Origin: Hymenobacter psoromatis
GTDB taxonomy: Bacteria; Bacteroidota; Bacteroidia; Cytophagales; Hymenobacteraceae
NCBI RefSeq assembly: GCF_020012125.1
Contig: NZ_JAIFAG010000001.1
Span: 2,666,001-2,730,000 of the forward strand
Direction of reading: 5' to 3'
DNA length: 64,000 nt
Both the position numbers and the translations under genes were made by a program. The notes beneath the pieces were generated by a model, which was not told where the DNA came from, searched no databases, and worked only from the letters and a program-made list of their open reading frames with translations. This document shows, in pieces, positions 49,804 to 59,401 of this stretch. The first letter of the stretch is position 1. Each line of letters opens with the position of its first letter.

Positions 49804-50670
49804 ATGCGCAAAGCCCTACCCCTCTTACTTTTCCTCACCACCGCCGCGTTGGCCCACGAGTTCTGGCTGCAACCGGCCAGCTTTCGCACAACTGTCGGCG
49901 CATCAGTACCTATCAAGCTGCTGGTGGGCGAGAATTTTGCGGGCGAAACCTGGGCGCGGCCCACGCGCCGGGTATTGCGCTTCGTGCGCCTCGGCCCTAC
50001 CCCCCCCGACACCACGGACCTGCGCCCGGCGCTGCTGGCCGACTCCGTGGCCCCGGCCCTGAACTGCCCCACCGCCGGTACGCACTTGGTACTGCTCACC
50101 AGCCGGCCGTCGTTCATCGAGCTGCCCGCTGCGAAGTTCACCGCCTACCTGCGCGAGGAAGGCCTGGGCGAGGCCTTACGCCAGCGCCAGGAAGCCGACG
50201 AGACCCCCACTAAGCCTGGCCGTGAGGCATACCGGCGCTGCGCCAAGGCGCTGGTGCTGGCTACGCGCGGCGCGGCCCTACCCCCCGCCGCGCCCGATAC
50301 CGCCTACCGCCGCGTGCTGGGCCTGCCGCTGGAGTTAGTGCTCGAGCAAAACCCCTACCGGCTGCGGCCGGGGGCAGCCCTCACGGTGCGGGTGCTGCGC
50401 GAGGGGCAGGCGGTGCCGGGCGCGCTGGTGCAGGTGTGGCAGGCCGCGCCTGCCACCAAAAACCAACCGGGGCCGCCACTGGTTACCCATTTCGTGACCC
50501 ACGCTAATGCGCAGGGCCGGATACTACTGCGCTTGCCCACGGCTGGCCCCTACCTGCTGGCCACTGTGCGCATAGAGGCCGCGCCGGCTACCCTGGCGGC
50601 GCGGGCCGACTGGCTCAGTACGTGGGCTTCACTTACCTTTGGAGGGCCTGGCTCGCTGGCCAGCCAGTAG
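49804..50670 (+). CDS. DUF4198 family exported protein
   Basis: 288 residues with a signal peptide (MRKALPLLLFLTTAALA) followed at once by HEFWLQPASFRTTVGASV, the opening of DUF4198 proteins, which some annotations link to nickel/cobalt uptake. C-terminal part is an Ig-like or CarboxypepD-like beta domain (VPGALVQVWQ). Periplasmic. A nickel link would suit the urease here but is not shown. Confidence 0.8.
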   Translation: MRKALPLLLFLTTAALAHEFWLQPASFRTTVGASVPIKLLVGENFAGETWARPTRRVLRFVRLGPTPPDTTDLRPALLADSVAPALNCPTAGTHLVLLTSRPSFIELPAAKFTAYLREEGLGEALRQRQEADETPTKPGREAYRRCAKALVLATRGAALPPAAPDTAYRRVLGLPLELVLEQNPYRLRPGAALTVRVLREGQAVPGALVQVWQAAPATKNQPGPPLVTHFVTHANAQGRILLRLPTAGPYLLATVRIEAAPATLAARADWLSTWASLTFGGPGSLASQ

Positions 50671-50786
50671 TTTCAGCTGCTCAAATAGTTAAGAACGAGA
50701 TAGGCATAAAGCTTCATTTCACGTTCCCCGTTTTCTTCCTACCTTCGCCCTTCTGCATCCAATTCTCATTCTCCCGCCGCGGTTTT

Positions 50787-51161
50787 ATGAAGTATTCCAT
50801 TGATAAAAAAGAGAGCTACACCGTCATTACCATTGATGAAAAAAAGCTCGATACCACCGTTGCGCCTGACCTGAAATCGGAGTTCGTTAAGCTCAACGCG
50901 GAAGGTAGTAACAACCTGATACTGGACCTGCAAAACGTAAAGTACACCGACTCGTCGGGTCTCAGCAGCATCCTTATTGCCAACCGGCTGTGCAACTCGA
51001 CGGGCGGCCTGCTGGTGCTCACCGGCCTGCAAGACCACGTGCTCAAGCTCATCACCATCAGCAAGCTGGAGTCGGTGCTGCACATCCTGCCCACCGTGGA
51101 AGAAGGCATCGACCGCATCTTTCTGCACGCCATCGAGCGCGACCTGACGGATAAAGAGTAA
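50787..51161 (+). CDS. STAS domain anti-sigma factor antagonist
   Basis: 124 residues from the ATG at 50787. STAS fold with the phospho-acceptor motif YTDSSGLSSIL. Probably a partner-switching regulator whose Ser is phosphorylated by an anti-sigma kinase. No kinase or sigma gene is adjacent. A TACCTTCG near-consensus -7 element lies about 45 bp upstream (50740-50747). Confidence 0.9.
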   Translation: MKYSIDKKESYTVITIDEKKLDTTVAPDLKSEFVKLNAEGSNNLILDLQNVKYTDSSGLSSILIANRLCNSTGGLLVLTGLQDHVLKLITISKLESVLHILPTVEEGIDRIFLHAIERDLTDKE

Positions 51162-51180
51162 GTTTTTAGCTAATTGTTGA

Positions 51181-51291
51181 TTGTTAATTGCTGGTTGTTG
51201 TCCTGCTGGGCCAACGGCCAGCAATTGGCATTTTAGCCAAGACCCTGGCGCTGGCCGTTGGCCTAGCAGGATAACAACCAGCAATTAACAA
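51181..51291. repeat. Palindromic element, 42-bp arms
   Basis: Arms 51181-51222 (TTGTTAATTGCTGGTTGTTG...) and 51250-51291 match at 40 of 42 positions. Unrelated in sequence to the GTCAKGCAGAC family. Between the STAS gene and rnz. Confidence 0.88.
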
Positions 51292-51314
51292 GCAGCACTC
51301 AATAAGCAGCAATC

Positions 51315-52232
51315 GTGACTTTCGAGCTTCAGATACTGGGCAGCGGCTCGGCTACGCCGATGGTAGGCCGCCACCCCACGGCGCAAATTCTGGCGGTGGG
51401 CGAGGGCCGCTACCTCATCGACTGCGGCGAGGGCACGCAGCTACGGCTGCTGGAACACCGCCGCCGGCTCAGCTCACTGCGGGTTATTTTTATTTCGCAT
51501 TTGCACGGCGACCATTACTTCGGGCTGTTTGGGCTGCTGAGCACGCTCAGCTTGCAGGGCCGGCAGGAGCCGCTGCTGGTGGTGGGCCCGCCCGGTCTGG
51601 AATTCGTGCTCACGACCCAGGCCCTGCACTCCCAGATGCAGCTGAGCTACTCGCTCACCTTCGTGCCGGTGGATACCGAGGCCCACGCCGTGGTGTATGA
51701 GGATGCGCTGGTGCGGGTATCGTCGCTGCCCATGCGCCACCGGATACCGTGCTGCGGCTACCTGTTTGAGGAGCAGCACCGCCGCGCCAAGCTGGTGAAG
51801 GAGCGCCTACCCCCCACCCTCACGCCCGCCGAGCTGGCGCAGCTGGCCCAAGGCCAGGACCTGCCCGCAGACCCCGCCACCGGCCGCCCGGCCCTGGCCC
51901 ACGCCGACGTATCTACGCCCGCCGCGCCGCCGCGCCGCTATGCCTTTTGCTCCGACACGCTCTACACGCCGAGCCTGGCCGAGCTAATCCAGGGCGTGGA
52001 CCTGCTCTACCACGAGGCTACCTTTTTGGACGACCTGCGCGCGCGCGCTACTACTACCTGCCATAGCACCGCCCGCCAGGCCGGCGAGCTGGCCCGCGCC
52101 GCCCATGTGCACCGCCTGCTCATCGGTCACTTCTCTTCGCGCTACAAGCAACTAGACGCGCATCTACAAGAGGCCCAAGCGGTTTTCCCGTGGACCGAGC
52201 TAGCCACCGAAGGGCTGGAAGTAAGCGTGTAG
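51315..52232 (+). CDS. rnz: Ribonuclease Z
   Basis: 305 residues from a GTG at 51315. Metallo-beta-lactamase fold with FISHLHGDHYFGL (HxHxDH), upstream Asp in DCGEGTQ, later His residues in MRHRIPCCGY, CSDT and IGHFSSRYK. Removes tRNA 3' trailers. Confidence 0.95.
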   Translation: MTFELQILGSGSATPMVGRHPTAQILAVGEGRYLIDCGEGTQLRLLEHRRRLSSLRVIFISHLHGDHYFGLFGLLSTLSLQGRQEPLLVVGPPGLEFVLTTQALHSQMQLSYSLTFVPVDTEAHAVVYEDALVRVSSLPMRHRIPCCGYLFEEQHRRAKLVKERLPPTLTPAELAQLAQGQDLPADPATGRPALAHADVSTPAAPPRRYAFCSDTLYTPSLAELIQGVDLLYHEATFLDDLRARATTTCHSTARQAGELARAAHVHRLLIGHFSSRYKQLDAHLQEAQAVFPWTELATEGLEVSV

Positions 52233-52326
52233 GGTGAGTTTTAGCTTGCCTTTTTAGCATCTGCACTTTACGCCCGGCAAGCTAAAGCTTACCCTACCCT
52301 ATCCCGGCAAGCCGAAGCTTACCGCA
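52233..52326. repeat. Small inverted and direct repeats after rnz
   Basis: GGTGAGTTTTAGCTTGCC (52233-52250) pairs with GGCAAGCTAAAGCTTACC (52276-52293) at 16 of 18 positions, a likely terminator stem. A direct near copy, CCCGGCAAGCCGAAGCTTAC, follows about 30 bp later. Confidence 0.6.
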
Positions 52327-52334
52327 CCTAAAAA

Positions 52335-53081
52335 ATGCCCTCCCACGCTCACAAAAAACAGCAGCTTTACCTCGTACTCAGCGGCATTTTTCTAGTGAAT
52401 GCGCTGCTAGCCGAGATTATTGGCGTCAAGATATTTTCGGTCGAAAAAACCTTCGGCCTCAGCGGCAACCTCACGGCGGGGGTGCTAGTGTGGCCAGTCG
52501 TGTTTATTACCACCGACATTATTAACGAGTACTTTGGGCGCAAGGGCGTGCTGCGCATCACCTTCCTCACGGTGGGGCTGATTTTGTATGCCTTTTTGGT
52601 TATTCTGGGTACTACGAAATTAATTCCGGCTGATTTCTGGCTCGATTTAAATAAGACCGACGGGCAGGGCCGGCCCTTTAATATTGAGTTTGCCTACCAG
52701 AGTATTTTTCGGCAGGGCCTGGGTATTATCATCGGCTCGCTGGTAGCGTTTCTAATCGGGCAGGTGCTGGATGCCAGCGTATTCCAGGCATTTCGGCGGG
52801 TCACGGGCAGCAAGTATATCTGGCTGCGGGCCACCGGCTCCACGCTCATCTCGCAGCTCGTAGATAGCTTCGTGGTGCTCTACGTGGCATTCTATTTGTT
52901 TGGTAATTGGTCAATGGCGCAGGTTATCAGTGTAGCTAAATTCAACTACTGGTATAAATTTGCCGCTGCCATCGTCCTTACCCCCCTACTTTACCTAGCG
53001 CATTACGTTATCGACCGGTATTTAGGCCCGGAAGAAACAGCGGAATTACAGGAAGAGGCTTTTGTGGATGAGGGAGTATAA
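52335..53081 (+). CDS. Queuosine precursor transporter (YhhQ/VUT family)
   Basis: 248 residues with six hydrophobic segments. Family features: LLAEIIGVKIF, the TDIINEYFGRKG motif and QLVDSFVVLYVAF. Imports 7-cyano-7-deazaguanine or related bases for tRNA queuosine. Stands between RNase Z and TrpS, both tRNA genes. Confidence 0.9.
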   Translation: MPSHAHKKQQLYLVLSGIFLVNALLAEIIGVKIFSVEKTFGLSGNLTAGVLVWPVVFITTDIINEYFGRKGVLRITFLTVGLILYAFLVILGTTKLIPADFWLDLNKTDGQGRPFNIEFAYQSIFRQGLGIIIGSLVAFLIGQVLDASVFQAFRRVTGSKYIWLRATGSTLISQLVDSFVVLYVAFYLFGNWSMAQVISVAKFNYWYKFAAAIVLTPLLYLAHYVIDRYLGPEETAELQEEAFVDEGV

Positions 53082-53112
53082 ATTATCCGTTTGCCAACTT
53101 TTATTAACTACT

Positions 53113-53763
53113 ATGTTCAAAAGAATTACCTATTGCTTGGTCTTAAGTATGTCGTACCTAACCAGCTACGCGCAAATACAGAAGGGCCTATTATTTGGTC
53201 ATAAGGCCGAGTCCGGATTTTACGTGCTTAGTGATAACCGATTGGTGCGCTACCCTGGTAACATCAAGGTATACGCTCACGAGTTAGTGGTTAAAGACGA
53301 CCAAGGTAAACAAGTTAAATACACACCAGATGAGGTATACAGCGCCCAAATTGGCACTACGCATTACATCGCGGCGAGCGGATTCAAAACTAAGAGCGGA
53401 TTCTGGTCCGTTAAGCAAGACGAAAAGCTTTTTGTAGAAGTAGTAGATAGCGGCAAAATCTCCCTTTATCGCTACCGTTATACGGTGGGTGGCCCTAACT
53501 ACAGCAGCCGTGAGTTAGAAACTTACATGCTGTATGATGCAGCCCTTGATTCAACGACTACCCTGCCGGTGAGCGCCTACACGGGAAAGGGCAAGCGCTT
53601 TCGGGAAACGCTGGCGCCTTTTGCAGCCGCCCGTCCCGATTTGCTGGCTTTACTCAATAATGGCAGTATTAGCATCGATGAATTGCCTTCTTTTATGCAC
53701 GCGCTCAATACCAATCAGCCTTTTATAAGACCCAAGTCAATACCTGCTTTTGGAGCCGATTAA
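53113..53763 (+). CDS. Secreted hypothetical protein
   Basis: 216 residues from the ATG at 53113 (MFKRITYCLVLSMSYLTSYA, a signal peptide cut near AQIQ). A longer frame from 53062 overlaps the transporter. Beta-rich mature part with YTPDEVYSAQIGTTHYI; not recognised. Lower GC than neighbours. trpS starts 13 bp later. Confidence 0.75.
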   Translation: MFKRITYCLVLSMSYLTSYAQIQKGLLFGHKAESGFYVLSDNRLVRYPGNIKVYAHELVVKDDQGKQVKYTPDEVYSAQIGTTHYIAASGFKTKSGFWSVKQDEKLFVEVVDSGKISLYRYRYTVGGPNYSSRELETYMLYDAALDSTTTLPVSAYTGKGKRFRETLAPFAAARPDLLALLNNGSISIDELPSFMHALNTNQPFIRPKSIPAFGAD

Positions 53764-53776
53764 CTAAGCACTTTTC

Positions 53777-54754
53777 ATGTCCCGCATTCTCACCGGCATC
53801 CAGAGCACCGGCCGGCCGCACCTAGGCAACCTGCTCGGGGCCATTCTTCCGGCCATCGAGCTGTCGAAAAACCCGGCCAACGACTCGCTGTATTTCATTG
53901 CCGATTTGCACTCGCTCACCACCGTGCGCGACCCGGCCCTGCTACGCGCCAACACCTACGCCGTGGCCGCCGCCTGGCTGGCCTGCGGCTTCGATACGGA
54001 GAAAAACTTGTTCTATCGGCAGTCCGACGTGCCGCAGGTGACGGAGCTGACGTGGTATTTGTCGTGCTTCACGCCCTACCCCATGCTGGCCAACGCGCAC
54101 AGCTTCAAGGATAAGAGCGATAAGCTGTCGGACGTGAACGCCGGCCTTTTCGTTTACCCGGTGCTGATGGCGGCCGACATTCTGCTCTACGATGCCGAGG
54201 TGGTGCCGGTGGGCAAGGACCAGGTGCAGCACCTCGAAATTGCCCGCGACATCGCCCAGACCTTTAACGGCCGCTACGGCGATACGCTGGTGCCGCCCCA
54301 GGCCCGCGTGGATGCCGAATTAATGACTATCCCCGGCACCGACGGCCAGAAGATGAGCAAGAGCTACGGCAACACCATCGACGTATTCGCGCCCGAAAAA
54401 GAGCTACTGAAAACCGTGCGCAGCATCATTTCCAGCAGCACCCTGCTCGAAGACCCGAAGGACCCGGATACTGATATCACCTTTCGCCTATATTCGCTGC
54501 TCGCTACCCCCCCCGAAACGGCCGACCTGCGCCAGCGCTACGAGGCCGGCGGCTTCGGTTACGGCGCGGCCAAGCAGGCGCTGTACGAATTGATTCTACG
54601 GCGCTTCGCTACGGAGCGCGAGCGGTTTAATTTTTATATGAATAACCTATCCGAGCTGGATGCGCAGCTGGCCATCGGCGCACGGCGGGCACAGGAGTAC
54701 GGAACCGGCGTGCTGGCGCGGGTGCGCGAGAAGGTGGGCTACGGGCCACGCTAG
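53777..54754 (+). CDS. trpS: Tryptophanyl-tRNA synthetase
   Basis: 325 residues, class Ic. HIGH-equivalent RPHLGNLLGA near the N-terminus and KMSKS in GQKMSKSYGN. Also DLHSLTTVRD and the GKDQVQHLE dimer/active-site segment. Followed by an intrinsic terminator. Confidence 0.97.
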   Translation: MSRILTGIQSTGRPHLGNLLGAILPAIELSKNPANDSLYFIADLHSLTTVRDPALLRANTYAVAAAWLACGFDTEKNLFYRQSDVPQVTELTWYLSCFTPYPMLANAHSFKDKSDKLSDVNAGLFVYPVLMAADILLYDAEVVPVGKDQVQHLEIARDIAQTFNGRYGDTLVPPQARVDAELMTIPGTDGQKMSKSYGNTIDVFAPEKELLKTVRSIISSSTLLEDPKDPDTDITFRLYSLLATPPETADLRQRYEAGGFGYGAAKQALYELILRRFATERERFNFYMNNLSELDAQLAIGARRAQEYGTGVLARVREKVGYGPR

Positions 54755-54777
54755 ACCGACTTGCGCGCCGGGCACTC

Positions 54778-54809
54778 AAAAGGCTTTTCTATTATGGAAA
54801 AGCCTTTTT
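54778..54809 (+). terminator. Intrinsic terminator after trpS
   Basis: AAAAGGCTTTTC, loop TATTAT, GGAAAAGCCTTTTTC: an 11-bp stem with a T-run on the plus strand and an A-run on the other side. It lies between convergent genes and may serve both. Confidence 0.85.
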
Positions 54810-54829
54810 CTATTGACCTATAACATCCC

Positions 54830-55896
54830 CTACCCCCGACGCTCGGTCTCAACCAAGCGCTCGCCGGGCGTGGCCTGGAAACCGCCGAAGCCGCCAGCCA
54901 GCGCGCCCAGCACCATACCGATGAAGGTGTAAATGGCCGCCTTCGATAAGGCCGAAGCGGTGGCCTCGCCTACTTTGCGGGCTTTTAGGGCGGCAGCATC
55001 CTTGGCCTGCTTCAGCTTGGCCTGGGCCTCCTTGGCATTGTTAATCCAGTTGTCCACGATTTGCTCCGACTCGGCGCGGCTCTTGCCGGTGCGCTTCATC
55101 ACCACGTTTACGGCGGCGTCGCGGTCGGCGGCGTTGCCGATGTTATCGGCGCGGGAAGTCAGGTTATCAAATACCTGGTCGAGGGTTTCACCCGCGTTTT
55201 GCGGGTTTTCGGCACTCTGGCCGGCGGCTTTGGCGTTGTTGCCGGCGCTACGAGCTTGGCTTTCGAGGGCGCTCGGCTGCAATTTGGGCTTGCCGGTTTG
55301 CTGAAGCAGGGTGCGGGCTTCGTGCTTGAGGTCGTTGACATCAATGCCCTGCTTCTGCAATTCACCCTGAATGGCGCTGCCGGCCTGTGGAGCCACGGCG
55401 GAAATACTGCTGCCAGCGGCCGTGAGCGTGCGGCCCGCCAAACCACCTACCCCGCTGATAATGCCGCCTACGGCTGTCGTGAGCAGGTAAAATGTGAAGA
55501 GCGTGACTAGGCACCAGCTCAGTAAGCCGTGCAGCATCCCATCGGCGCGCCGCGCGCTGCCGGCCAGCCGGCCGGCCACCACGCCGCCCACGTACAGCGC
55601 CAGCAGCGTGCTGATGCCGTACCAGATAATGGCTCCCGTGTCGAGGCCGTTGAACGGGTTACCCTCCTGCATGGGGTTCACGGTGCTCAGGCCGATGCCA
55701 ACGCCCAGCATACTCAGCGCCAGCTCGGTAACGAGGGCCAGCAGCGCGCCACCAAATACCGCCCCCCACGAGATACGCCAGTGCGGCTTGGGGTCTACGG
55801 CGGCGGTAGTCGTGGTAGCGTAAGCGGGGGGTAGGCCGGGGCCAGGTCGGCCACCACCGGCCGGGCAGGGTAGTCGGGGTTAGAGATTGGGTTCAT
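54830..55896 (-). CDS. Membrane protein of unknown function, frame broken at a C6 run
   Basis: The long frame from 55711 covers 293 residues, but similarity to a natural start continues upstream: the ATG at 55896 opens MNPISNPDYPARPVVADLAP and stays open until a TAG, while the main frame continues upstream as AYATTTTAAVDPKPHWRISW. The frames meet at a run of six C (minus strand; 55826-55831), so one base has been gained or lost there. Membrane segments near the N-terminus (FGGALLALVTELALS, then two more) and one near the C-terminus (YTFIGMVLGALAGGF); the middle is a charged helical region. May be a pseudogene, a sequencing slip or a phase-variable gene. Confidence 0.65.
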
Positions 55897-56065
55897 GGAA
55901 GTGGAAAAGGAAGTGGAAGAAGGATAGTAACGAGGGAAATAGTAACCTCCGCCAGTGCGAAAATTAAGTTTCACGCTTTATGGCTACCCCTCTAAACAGT
56001 TGATTTTCCCACACTTTTTTACCTGCCTTTCGGCTAGCCTGGCCATCCCTACCCCCGACCAGACC

Positions 56066-56881
56066 CTAGTACTGCTGCTGGTGGGCGAAGCTGAAACCCA
56101 CCTTACTACCCCGGCTCACCTGCTGGTTTTCGAGCTTTTGCTTGACGCTGATGCGCTGGATTTCGGGCAGTGGCGGGGCAATGAGGTCGTTGTTGACGGC
56201 CGCAATCATGGCGCTCTCTACGAACAGGCGTAGCGACTCGGCCGTGATGGCGTTGGCGCTCATGTCGTTGCCGGGCAGCTCCAATTGCTGCACGCCTTCC
56301 AGAAAATAATGCCCGTCAATGTTAACGAGCAGGCGGCCCAGCAGGTAGCCGGGGTCGTTCAGCCGCTGGTAGCGGATGCTGTCGGCCATGAAATTATAAG
56401 CCATGATGTGGCCGAAAAAGCGCCGCCGAAAGTCGGCCGCTACGTAGGGCGTGTTGAGCGGCCCAAAGTCGTCGGGAAAGGTGACAATGTTGGAGTGCAT
56501 GAGGAAGATGAGCAAATCGCCGGAAAAACGGATGTGAAATTCCATCTCGTTAACCGTCTGATACTCAATTTTCACGCTGGCATCGGAATCAGTGGTCACC
56601 TTCTGGGTCAGTTCCCGGCAGAGTTGTTGCGATACCTGCCGCAAGAGCATAAAAGCGGCTTCCGTAGCCCGAAAAATGGCCTGTTTAGCACTGGATTTTT
56701 CGCGTAGGCCCTCGGCGATGAGGTAAAGGCGGTCGGGCAGCAGCACCTCGGGCACGGGAGCCACGGCGGGGGGCTCAGCCAGCTTGTCGGCGGGCGCTTT
56801 GCGAGCGCGGACCGGCTTTTTAGGGGTAGCGGAGGTGGCAGCGGGGGTAGGCGGGGTGGCGGATGTAGCAGCTTTAGCCAT
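56066..56881 (-). CDS. Conserved Bacteroidetes hypothetical protein
   Basis: 271 residues from the ATG at 56881 (MAKAATSATPPTP); 50-residue Ala/Pro/Lys-rich N-terminus, then a folded soluble domain (YLIAEGLREKSSAKQAIFRA, FSGDLLIFLMHSNIV, FFGHIMAYNFM). I do not recognise a named family. Divergent from the DPP-IV gene. Confidence 0.75.
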   Translation of the reverse strand: MAKAATSATPPTPAATSATPKKPVRARKAPADKLAEPPAVAPVPEVLLPDRLYLIAEGLREKSSAKQAIFRATEAAFMLLRQVSQQLCRELTQKVTTDSDASVKIEYQTVNEMEFHIRFSGDLLIFLMHSNIVTFPDDFGPLNTPYVAADFRRRFFGHIMAYNFMADSIRYQRLNDPGYLLGRLLVNIDGHYFLEGVQQLELPGNDMSANAITAESLRLFVESAMIAAVNNDLIAPPLPEIQRISVKQKLENQQVSRGSKVGFSFAHQQQY

Positions 56882-57070
56882 TGTAAGAATAGATGGGCGA
56901 AACAATGCGGCCGTAAGCTACGCCGCTGAGCCAGGATGCGCGTTCGCGCCGGCTACTTTTTCATTCGGGGTAGCGTTCGGCCGGGTAGAGGGGGTAGGCG
57001 GTGGCCGCCGGGCGCGGCACTGCCGGCCGGCCGCGCTACTTTCGTTTTTTCAACGCTCTTTTTCCTTTTC

Positions 57071-59248
57071 ATGATACAACAGATAGTCCGCCGGGCAGGC
57101 GTGGTAGCGCTCCTGCTGGCGGGTACAACCGCGGTGCAGGCGCAGGTAGGCCCCGGCACCCAATGGACCAAAGACGGCTACGGCTACCTGCAAGCGCGGC
57201 CCGACGAAATAGTGCAGCTCGACGCCCGCCGCCCCGGCCAGGCCGTGACCGTACTCAGCAAGCAGCAGCTCACGCCCACCGGCCAGGCCGAACCGCTGCG
57301 CGTGCGCCGCTTCGCGCTCGCCGACGATGGCCAAAAAGTACTGCTCAACACCAACACCAAGAAAGTGTGGCGCTACGACACCCGCGGCGACTATTGGGTG
57401 TACGACCGTGGTAGTAAGCAGCTCACCCAGCTCGGCAAGGGCCGGCCGGAGTCGTCGCTGATGTTTGCCAAGTTCTCGCCCGATGGCGGCAAGGTGGCCT
57501 ATGTGAGCGAGCACAACCTGTACGTGGAAAACCTGGCTGACCATGCCATTACGCCGCTCACCCAGGACGGCACGCTTCACCTCATCAACGGCACTTTCGA
57601 CTGGGTGTACGAGGAAGAATTAGATTGCCGCGACGGCTTCCGGTGGGCTCCCGACGGGCAGAGCATCGCCTACTGGCAGCTCGACGCCACCAAGACGCCG
57701 AACTACTTGATGCTCGACACCACTGAGAAGCTCTACCCCTATACCGTGGCGGTGGAGTACCCGGTGGTGGGCGAAGACCCCAGCCGCGCCCGCATCGGCG
57801 TGGTGCCGGTGGGCGGCGGGGCCACGAAGTGGATGGATATACCCGGCGATGCCGTGCAACACTACCTGCCGCGCATGGAGTGGGCTGGCCCCCAGAAAAT
57901 TATTGTGCAGCAACTCAACCGCCGCCAGAACGAGAGCCAGGTGTTGCTGGTGAATACCGCCACCGGCACGGCCACGCCGGTGCTGAGCGAGACGGATAAA
58001 TCCTGGATTGACGCCAAGGACCAGGCCGTGGGCTGGAACTGGATTGAGAGGGGCCGCAAGTTTGTGTGGGCCAGTGAGAAGGACGGCTGGCGGCACCTCT
58101 ACGCCGTGGACCTGGCCGGCCACGAAAAGCTGCTGACGCCCGGCAACTACGACGTTATCAGCCTGGAAAGCATCGATGAGAAAGGTGGCCAGCTCTATTT
58201 CATGGCTTCGCCTACCAACGCCACCCAGACCTACCTCTACCAAGTACCACTGAAAGGCGGCGCAGCCAAGCGCCTAACCCCTGCCGCCCAAGCGGGCTGG
58301 CACACTTACGATATCTCGCCCAACGGCAAAATTGCGCTACACTCATTCTCGACTGCCAGGCAGATACCTGTTGACGACATGGTGAGCCTGCCCGATTGCC
58401 AGCCTCTCAACGCTGGCGTCAAGCAAACTCCTCCTCCCGGCTGGGAGCAGATTAAGCTGCCTAAAACGGAGTTTTTTCAGGTTAAAACTGTGGACGGCGT
58501 GACTCTCGACGGCTGGATGGTAAAGCCCACCAATTTCGACCCTGCAAAGAAATACCCCATTGTATTTTACGTATATGGAGAGCCGGCCAGCCAGACCGTA
58601 ACCGACCGCATCGGCAGTGGGATGAACCGCCTCTACCAAGGCAACATGGCCGATGATGGCTACGTGTACGTGAGCCTGGACAACCGCGGCACACCGGCCC
58701 CGCGCGGCCGCGAGTGGCGCAAGGCTATTTATCACAACATCGGCGCGCTCAACATCCGCGACCAGGCAATGGGCGCGAAGGAAGTACTGAAAAACAGCTA
58801 CATCGATACCAGCCGGGTAGCCGTGTGGGGCTGGAGCGGTGGCGGCTCCTGTACCCTCAACTTACTGTTTCAATACCCGGAAATATACAAAACCGGCATC
58901 AGTATCGCGGCCGTGGACAACCAGCTCAACTACGACAATATCTACCAGGAGCGCTACATGGGCCTGCTACCCGAGGACCGGCACTATTTCGTGGATAACT
59001 CGCCGCTGGCCCACGCCAAAAATCTGCGCGGCAACCTGCTAATCATCCACGGCACCGGCGACGACAACGTGCACTACAACAACTGCGAGCAGATGATTAA
59101 CGAGCTGGTGAAGAACAACAAAACCTTCCAGCTGATGAGCTACCCCAACCGCACCCACAGCCTCTCGGAGGGCGAGGGTACCAGCCGCCACCTGGCTACT
59201 ACCTATACCAAATTCCTAAAAGAGCACTGCCCGCCTGGGGGGCGGTAG
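57071..59248 (+). CDS. Dipeptidyl peptidase IV (S9B prolyl oligopeptidase family), secreted
   Basis: 725 residues from the ATG at 57071; signal peptide ending near QAQ. N-terminal eight-bladed propeller (DPPIV_N; YEEELDCRDGFRW carries the double-Glu motif that anchors the substrate amino group), C-terminal alpha/beta hydrolase: S589 in WGWSGGGS, Asp in GTGDDNVHY (664/665) and H696 in RTHSLS. Removes X-Pro dipeptides from peptides in the periplasm. Confidence 0.95.
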   Translation: MIQQIVRRAGVVALLLAGTTAVQAQVGPGTQWTKDGYGYLQARPDEIVQLDARRPGQAVTVLSKQQLTPTGQAEPLRVRRFALADDGQKVLLNTNTKKVWRYDTRGDYWVYDRGSKQLTQLGKGRPESSLMFAKFSPDGGKVAYVSEHNLYVENLADHAITPLTQDGTLHLINGTFDWVYEEELDCRDGFRWAPDGQSIAYWQLDATKTPNYLMLDTTEKLYPYTVAVEYPVVGEDPSRARIGVVPVGGGATKWMDIPGDAVQHYLPRMEWAGPQKIIVQQLNRRQNESQVLLVNTATGTATPVLSETDKSWIDAKDQAVGWNWIERGRKFVWASEKDGWRHLYAVDLAGHEKLLTPGNYDVISLESIDEKGGQLYFMASPTNATQTYLYQVPLKGGAAKRLTPAAQAGWHTYDISPNGKIALHSFSTARQIPVDDMVSLPDCQPLNAGVKQTPPPGWEQIKLPKTEFFQVKTVDGVTLDGWMVKPTNFDPAKKYPIVFYVYGEPASQTVTDRIGSGMNRLYQGNMADDGYVYVSLDNRGTPAPRGREWRKAIYHNIGALNIRDQAMGAKEVLKNSYIDTSRVAVWGWSGGGSCTLNLLFQYPEIYKTGISIAAVDNQLNYDNIYQERYMGLLPEDRHYFVDNSPLAHAKNLRGNLLIIHGTGDDNVHYNNCEQMINELVKNNKTFQLMSYPNRTHSLSEGEGTSRHLATTYTKFLKEHCPPGGR

Positions 59249-59269
59249 GGGGTAGGGACTACGTAAAAG

Positions 59270-59400
59270 CCGTCTGTTATTGCGAGCGCAGCAATCCTTC
59301 CTAATCGTTGGGTTAGCTGAAATCAGGTGCATCCCGCTAGCAAGTAGCAGCCCCAGAAATAGGGAAAAGCTTAGCACAACTACTTTTTAGTAGCTGCTAC
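59270..59400. repeat. Repeat fragment and hairpin between convergent genes
   Basis: TTGCGAGCGCAGCAATCCTT recalls the core of the 5234-5290 palindrome. Further on, GTAGCAGC and GCTGCTAC can pair around an A/T-rich loop, a possible bidirectional terminator for the DPP-IV and SnoaL-type genes. Confidence 0.4.
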
Positions 59401-59401
59401 C

